From Erythroxylum novogranatense (Eukaryota; Streptophyta; Magnoliopsida; Malpighiales; Erythroxylaceae): DNA of 64,000 bases. The notes below the pieces were generated by a model. That model saw nothing but the letters and a program-made list of their open reading frames with translations, ran no database searches and was not told where the DNA came from. The stretch covers positions 22,510,847 to 22,574,846 of the forward strand of contig CM057230.1 in NCBI GenBank assembly GCA_029891385.1, read 5' to 3'. Of the stretch, positions 57,790-64,000 are shown piece after piece; the first letter of the stretch is position 1; each line of letters opens with the position of its first letter. The position numbers were made by a program, and so were the translations under genes.

Positions 57790-60700
57790 TCTCCTCCTTT
57801 CAAAAAAAATTTGTCATCGAAATTAAATTACTTACCTAAGGATCCAAACAAATGAGGACACTGACGTCGAACTTCATCCTCTACCTCCCAAGTTGCCTCT
57901 CTTAGAGAGCGATGTTGACTTCATAAAACTTGCACTGTTGAAATCTCCCGTCTCCTTAATTTATGAATTTGTTTATCTAATATCTCAAGTGGCTCCTCCT
58001 TATAAGTCATGTCATTTGTATCTTCAATTTCAGGCCTCGATATAACATGACTAGGATCTGATCGATACCGTTTCAACATCAACACATGAAACACATCATG
58101 AAACTGTGATAACTCTGGTTGTAATGTTAATCTATAAGCTAACGACCCCCCATGTTGTACAATTTCATATGGCCAAATATATCTTGGACTCAACTTCCTT
58201 CCTTTACCAAACTTCATAATTCCCCTTCAAGGTGATCTCCGAAGAAATACCATATCTAACATTATACTCCATCTCCCGACAATATTGATTAGCATATTTG
58301 TTTTGTCGATCTTGAGCTGCGTTCAAGCATCGCCCACCTTTATTTTCTCCAATGTCTCCTGAACCAACTCTGGCCCCTTTAATAATCTAGCTCCCTCCAT
58401 ATCTCAACATATCAGATCTCTACACCGCCTAACATATAATGCCTCAAATGGTGCTATATCGATGCTAAATTGATAACTATTCATCATCATCATCACACCC
58501 AGTCCAAAATTCTACAATGAAGCAGGGTCTAGGAAGGTCTGATAGTATGCAGCCTTACCCCTATATAATAAAGAGGCTGTTTGCGGTAGACCCACATGCA
58601 AATGAGATAATATAAGGGTGATGCAAGTTACAGAGAAAAAAGATACAACTAGGTAAATAAAATTACAATAAATATATATTTCATTTATATATATATATAG
58701 TTATTTTTATTATCATTTCTATTATATCTATCTATTGTTATTTTATTATTATTTCTATTTTCATTATATATATATATATATATATAATGATAATAATAAC
58801 TAATACAAATATGAAAAGACAATAAATAATTAAAATGAATATAATAGGAATAAATAAAATGAAGGAAAGTAATAACTAATGTGCCAATTGAAGGGATCCT
58901 CAGTCCTGTAGAAGCACACACGTTTTCGTCATAGTGGAAGAGCTCACAAGGAAAAAAAACTAAAGGATTGGCGAGAAAGTCTCTGGGCCTGGTAAGGAGA
59001 GATTTTACGGATAGAAAGATTTTGCATGCAACACTTTATAACCAAATCAAATAAAAACCTTGACTAACAAAAGAGGTCGCATTTGACAAAGGAGTGTGCT
59101 ATTAACGGGAAACAAGAGGAAGAGACTGATGGGAGAGGATTGCATCCTATCAACGATCTCCAGTCGTTGGTGATATTCTCAATTAAGGGAATCGCAGATT
59201 TCGCAAGTTTTTAAAGTACGGAAAGCTATTTCAACATAGTGTTAATAAATGTCTTGCTAAAATGACAAAAAAAATTATAACCCACATTCTCTCTCTCCCC
59301 CTCTCTCTCGCCATTTACAACTACAACCTGCTTCTTTCTACGTAAAGAATTCCAAACTAAACTACATTACGTGCTACGCAAGCTAAGCCTTCAAGAAGTA
59401 ATACAAACTAACCATCTAATTGTAACTAGCAACTCCATCTAACACATACATCTAACTTACAAGTAGAGAAGAAACTAAGTTAGAGAAGGGGAACTTTGAT
59501 TTAACAGACCCACTACATACAAGGAAGAATAAGTGATAACTATTGTTATATACAAACTCTATCAAAATTAAATATCTATCCCAATCACCCTCAAAGTTCA
59601 GCACATAAGCTCTCATCATATCCTCCAATGTCTGAATCACATGCTTCGATTGTCTATCCGAATGAGGGTGAAATGCAATACTCAAATTTAACCTAGTCCC
59701 AAAGTTGTCTGTAAATGCCTCCAAAATCGAGAAGTAAACCGTAGATCTCGATTTGATATAATAGACTCTGGAATCCTGTGTAATCTCACAATCTCATCAA
59801 CATACAACTTAGCAAGCTTGTCCAATGAGCCTGTTTACAGTATAAGTAAGAAATGAGCTTATTTAGTCAACCTATCCACAATTACCCATACTGAGTCATG
59901 TCTATGTCTAGTCCTCGGTAACGTTACCACTAAATCCATCAAAATTTTCTCCCACTTTCACGAAGGAATGGCTAAGGGTTTTAATTTCCTCATTGGGGCC
60001 TGATGCTGTGTCTTAACCTGCTGTTAAGTCAAACATCTTAATACAAACTTTGCTACATCTTTCCTCATTGTCGGCCACTAATAATAAGGTCTTAAGTTTC
60101 GACACATTTTTATACCCGGATGCATCGCATATGATGCATTGTGAGCTTCCTTCAAATTCTCCTCTTGTAATCCATCTACATTCGGAACACAAACTCGCCT
60201 TCCAATCACCAACGCTCCATCTGCTATTACTGAAAAGTTAGTCCCCTTATTCTATTGCACTATCTTCCTCATCTGCATCAGATTGGTATCAAGAACTTGT
60301 GCCTCTCTAATCTTATATCCCAAATATGGTTGGACCTGTAATGTCACTAATAAACCACTCAGATAATCAATCTCTAATTTCACATCCAATGCCCTCAACT
60401 CCACCAATGGCATCATACAGTTTCCATTTAAAATAGTCATTACGCTATAGCTTTTTCTACTCAAAGTGTCTACTATTACATTATCCTTTCCCGGATGGTA
60501 ATCAATAGTACAATCATAATCCTTTAGCAGCTCAATCCATCTTCTCTGCCTTAAGTTTAACTCCCTATGAGTTAATACATACTTAAGGCTCTTGTGATCT
60601 ATAAGGATTTTGAATGTTTCCCTGTACAAATAATGTCTCTAAATTTGAAGAGCATGTATAATTGCCGCTAACTCTAAATCATGGGTAGGATAATTCAACT

Positions 60701-62223
60701 TATGCAATATTAATTAACGAGGGTATAAGTTATCCTTTTATCATGTTGGATTAGTACACACCCCAAACTTACCCTCGAAGCATCAATATATACCTCAAAA
60801 CATCCATTACCCAATAATAACACCAGAATTGGGTTGGAAGTTAATCTCCACTTAAGTTCCACAAAACTCTCCTGACTTTGATCGTTCCACTCAAACTGAA
60901 CTCCCTTCTTCAACAGTTTGGTTAACGGGCTAGTTATTATCGAAAATCCATTTGTAAATCTCTGATAATACCTAGTAAGTCTTACAAAACTCCTTATCTC
61001 TGATATATTTCTAGGCGGTTCCCACTCTATAATTGCCTTTACCTTAGTAAGATCAGACATCACTCCCTCTCGAGACACCATTTGTCTAAGGAAAACTACT
61101 CGTTCCATCCAAAACTCACACTTACTCAACTTCACTTGCAACTGTCTCCCCCTTAGAATCTGTAACACAATCCTCAAATGTTGCTCGTGCTCCTCTTTAC
61201 TCATCGAATACACCAATATATCATTAATGAACATTATCACAAACTGATTCAAATATTCCTGAAAAGTCTTATTCATCAATATCATGAATGCAGCTAGTGT
61301 ATTAGTCAACCCGAAAGGCATCAATAGGAACTCATAATGGCCATACCGAGTACGAAAAGTTGTCTAAGGAATATTTGACTCGACTATCCTCAACTACCAG
61401 TATCCCGATCTCAAGTCAATATTGAAAAATATAAAGGCTCCCTTCAGCTGATCCAAAAGATCATTTATCCTCGCCAATAGATACTTATTTTTCACTGTCA
61501 CCCCCTGTTTAACTGTAGGTAATCCATGCATAGTCTCATACTGCCATCCTTTTTCTTTACAAACAACATTGGAGCTCCTTATGGTGATGTGCTCGGTCTA
61601 ATAAAACCAATTTCCAACAACTTCTCTAACTACCTTTTAACTCATTTAACTTAACAGAGGCCACCCTGTAAGGTGCAATGGAAATCGACGCCACTCTAGG
61701 CATAGTCTCAATGGTGATCTATCTCTCATTGAGGCAGTAAACTTGGTAAATCATCTAAGAATACGTCCGGAAACTCCTTTACCACAGGAATATCCTCTAA
61801 TCCAGGACTCAGCTCCCTCGTATCTACAATATGAGCCAGATATGCCTCACATCCATCTAATATCAACCGTCTAGCAATAACAACTGAGATTACACATGCT
61901 AGAATCACTCTACGATCTCCCATAAATATCACTTTCAAGTTACCCAAAGACTCTATCATCACCTCCTTCGCATAAGAATCTATTATAGCTCGATGTTATG
62001 CCAACCAATCCATCATAAGAATCACATCAAAATCTCTTAATTCCATCACTATTAAGTCAACTAGTAGTTCCACTCCACCAATCCTCACTGACACTCCCCT
62101 CCTTACACTATTTACTACCACATAATCTCCTATCAGTAACGATACTCTTAAGTCATATCCTAAAAGACTAACCTCCCCAGGAACTTTAGAGGCAAATTGT
62201 GATGAAATGTAGGAGTGTATAGA
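57790..62223 (-). pseudogene. Pol remnant: protease, reverse transcriptase, RNase H, integrase
   Basis: Minus strand, right to left: protease/RT joint with IPVVKEFPDVFLDDLP (61726-61962); reverse transcriptase 60710-61324 with [12 protein letters not shown] and a catalytic box reading FINDILVYS, where the first of the two aspartates is Asn; RNase H with [11 protein letters not shown] and DYHPGKDN (60252-60629); integrase core around 59580-60050 with FHPHSDRQSKHVIQTLEDM; the integrase end with KLSPRYIWPYEI and FHDVFHVLMLKRY (57921-58217); and a tail ATWEVEDEV near 57860. Frames shift many times and stops are frequent. The element cannot be active. Confidence 0.85.
58482..59533 (-). mobile_element. 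1.05-kb insertion with SINE-like end and 11-bp target duplication
   Basis: TGATAACTATT occurs at 58471-58481 and 59534-59544, and removing one copy plus the insert restores a continuous integrase reading across N-S-Y, so this is a real insertion. At its left end the minus strand reads CAAACAGCCTC and GGGGTAAGGCTGC and then AGACC, as in the Au family of plant SINEs, followed by a (GAT)n tail at the junction. An 11-bp duplication and a simple 3' tail fit target-primed retroposition. The rest, with (AT)n near 58685-58790 and a CT tract near 59290, is unrecognised and longer than a usual SINE. No terminal inverted repeats. Confidence 0.75.
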
Positions 62224-64000
62224 TGTAGCATCCCGTTACCGATGTGATGGGCATATTGGTAATTTGGATTGGGTTAGGCTTGTGCATTCATAATTTGGCA
62301 TGCACATGCATTTTTGCCTCTATAATTATTGATAAATGATTATGATTGCACTAGCATATGAGTGTACATGCATGTATGACATATTTCCGGTATAATTGTG
62401 TGAATTGATAATTCTACGATTATTGTATAGATTGTGTTTGAATACTGAATTGGAGTGAAAATTTGAGGTTTAGGGGTTTGAAAATTGAAATTGGAGTGTA
62501 GGATCATGTATTTCATATTTTTGAGGATTTATAGGAATTCCTTTGAAATTTTTAGAGTTATGGGTCCGGACCTGAAAAATGACCTAAAGACTGATAAATT
62601 AAATTTCGGTTCCGAAATTGATTGAAAATTGGCACGAGATAATTAGAGTTATGATTTTAGGATTTATTATTTAGAGCTATTGAAAAATTGAGGGAGAAAT
62701 TAGAATAAGAATTGAATTTTTAGACCCTGAGAAGTGGGCATGTGGCAAATGAATTGCCAAACATGCCTTTAGCTTTAAATCCCTAGTATAAAACCCTTAC
62801 CTTTTGAAATATTGCTTTCCACGATACCTTCCTCTTGCTTTTCTTCTTCTCCTCCATCGTGATCTTCATCTTGCTTGCTCTTTCCTTCCCTTTTCTTCTT
62901 GTTAAATTGCTCTTATCTTCATTTCTAACCTAACCCTAAGTTTTGTGTTGGAAAAGAAAAATGTTTGGTGTTTTTATGGGTGATTGTCGTGGGTATGCTT
63001 AGCTTGAGGGTTGGAGAATCTTGAGTGTTTTGAAGCTTTGCAGGGTTTAAAATCAAGTAAGTTATTGTTCTTTTAAGTATAGATAGTTTGTTTTGATGAT
63101 TTGTTAGAATATATGATTGTTGAGAGATATATGAATTTTCGGATGATATGATATTGATGAGTTTGTTTTGTTAATTTTGGGTAATTGAAGGATAATTGAT
63201 TTTAGATGGAATTGAGTTTAAGGGTTAGTAGTTTAGAGTATATTGAGTTGTTTTGGAGTGTTTGTAAAGAGAATAGATGGATTAATAATCGACAGAACTG
63301 AGAAATCTGGGTTTCGAGCGTTTGTCATTCGCACGTCGCGATGAGCGTAAGAGGGCACGCTGCGAGGAGAGCGAACACATGCGCCGCGACGCATGCGAGG
63401 TGGTCTCGCCGTGGCGAGGACGCCCTTTTGTCGAAAGTGATTTAGGTCCTTTTGATCGATGATTTTGAGGTTTAATTCCTAATGAATTGGTTCTAGATTG
63501 ATTGCAAATTAGAGACTAAGAATTGTGAATTTATAAGAATAGAATTTCTAAGTCAATTTCAGGGGTTCTTAAAATCGGATGGCAATTGAATAGTGGATGT
63601 GATTCATAATTGGAGTGTGACTTTAGAGAGTTCAGAACTTAGTCAATTGAATTATGGTGTTAGGAATTGCTATCTTTTATAGTGAAAGAGTTGAATCGGA
63701 AAGAATCGAGAATAGTGTCGAGAATGTCATAAACATGTATAGTACGCAATTCATTCATTGCATATGCATTATTGACTACTGAAATTGTGCAATTAGTAAT
63801 GTTTATGTATTTTGATTGTTTTAGAGGCTCAAGTGGAGCGTCGATCTTTCGACGTAGCTGAGACTTCCCGGCAATAGCTCGGAAGTTTAGAGGTGAGTAA
63901 CCTAGTTAGTTCCTCAACCTTTATGTGATTAATTTTATGCACTTATGCCATGTGTGTAGGAAAATCCTGGTGTGTGCATCACATGCACACGGTGCGGAAA
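62224..64000 (+). repeat. LTR of another Gypsy element, plus strand, cut by window end
   Basis: Begins TGTAGCATCCCGTT, has a TATA box at 62787-62793 followed by a CT-rich leader, and continues through GGAGCGTCGATC and GTGAGTAACCTAG (compare GTGAGTAGACC in the first Gypsy element's leader). These are features of long LTRs in Tekay-like elements. It interrupts the minus-strand Gypsy element at the place where gag would be expected. Its other end, any internal region and any target duplication (ATAGA before the start) are outside. It could also be a solo LTR. Confidence 0.6.
62787..62793 (+). promoter_or_regulatory. Candidate TATA box of the terminal LTR
   Basis: TATAAAA in a CCCTAGTATAAAACCC context, about 560 bp into the LTR, with a pyrimidine-rich stretch 25-70 bp downstream. 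Confidence 0.5.

Larger units (their letters stand above)
55766..62223 (-). mobile_element. Degenerate Ty3/Gypsy retrotransposon, 3' LTR plus pol
   Basis: The minus strand holds protease, reverse transcriptase, RNase H and integrase remnants (57790-62223) ending in N-F-D-D-K-F and a purine tract AAAGGAGGAGAAC, followed by a roughly 2-kb LTR down to 55766. The far LTR edge reads TGTGACGCTCC on the plus strand. The 5' LTR and gag are not seen because another LTR begins at 62224. A SINE-bearing insertion sits in the integrase. The domain order and the long LTR suggest Tekay/Del or a relative. Confidence 0.8.

Noticed and set aside
58685..58921. 78-codon minus frame of Tyr, Ile and Asn
   Set aside because: Translation of (AT)n and related simple sequence inside the SINE-bearing insertion.
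1..64000. CRISPR arrays or prokaryotic operons
   Set aside because: Tandem repeats have 113-bp to 1.4-kb units without spacers, and the genes have introns; this is plant nuclear DNA.

Overview
The window is nuclear DNA of a flowering plant, very probably a eudicot. It has intron-rich genes whose exons match known plant proteins, AT-rich spacers, and a heavy load of LTR retrotransposons. The species cannot be named from sequence alone.

Layout. Positions 1-10547 hold an old minus-strand Ty3/Gypsy element with long LTRs, about 200-bp tandem repeats in the LTR and a 1396-bp internal duplication. A dead Ty1/Copia reverse-transcriptase scrap follows at 10561-10985. From 15259 to 55243 there is a gene island: CORYNE pseudokinase (CRN, minus), an AGD3/VAN3/SFC-type ARF-GAP of 19 coding exons (minus), a TSSC4-like U5 snRNP protein (plus), an ASR3-like trihelix repressor (minus), and the H3K9 methyltransferase SUVH4/KRYPTONITE (minus). 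From 55766 to the end there is another degenerate minus-strand Ty3/Gypsy element, broken by a SINE-containing insertion, and then the start of a plus-strand LTR that runs off the window.

The most striking feature is the SUVH4 gene. Its coding exons can be traced from 55243 down to 35395, nearly 20 kb, because two introns have been invaded. One holds a chromodomain (Reina-type) Gypsy element with perfect 5-bp target duplications. The other holds a Ty1/Copia element that itself carries a nested, internally deleted Gypsy element with its own perfect 5-bp target duplication. Both intronic elements lie antisense to the gene. SUVH4 is one of the enzymes that silences such elements. Three of its 14 introns use a GC donor, and its first coding exon contains four almost identical in-frame 180-bp repeats.

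CRN and AGD3 sit side by side and, as I recall the locus numbers, their Arabidopsis counterparts are also neighbours, which supports the AGD3 assignment. CRN acts in CLE-peptide signalling with CLV2; AGD3/VAN3 acts in vesicle traffic for leaf vein continuity; ASR3 represses immune-response genes; TSSC4 assists U5/tri-snRNP assembly. No operon-like relation is expected. I found no tRNA, rRNA or CRISPR. All exon boundaries were derived by eye from splice signals, reading frame and remembered family sequences; no alignment was run.
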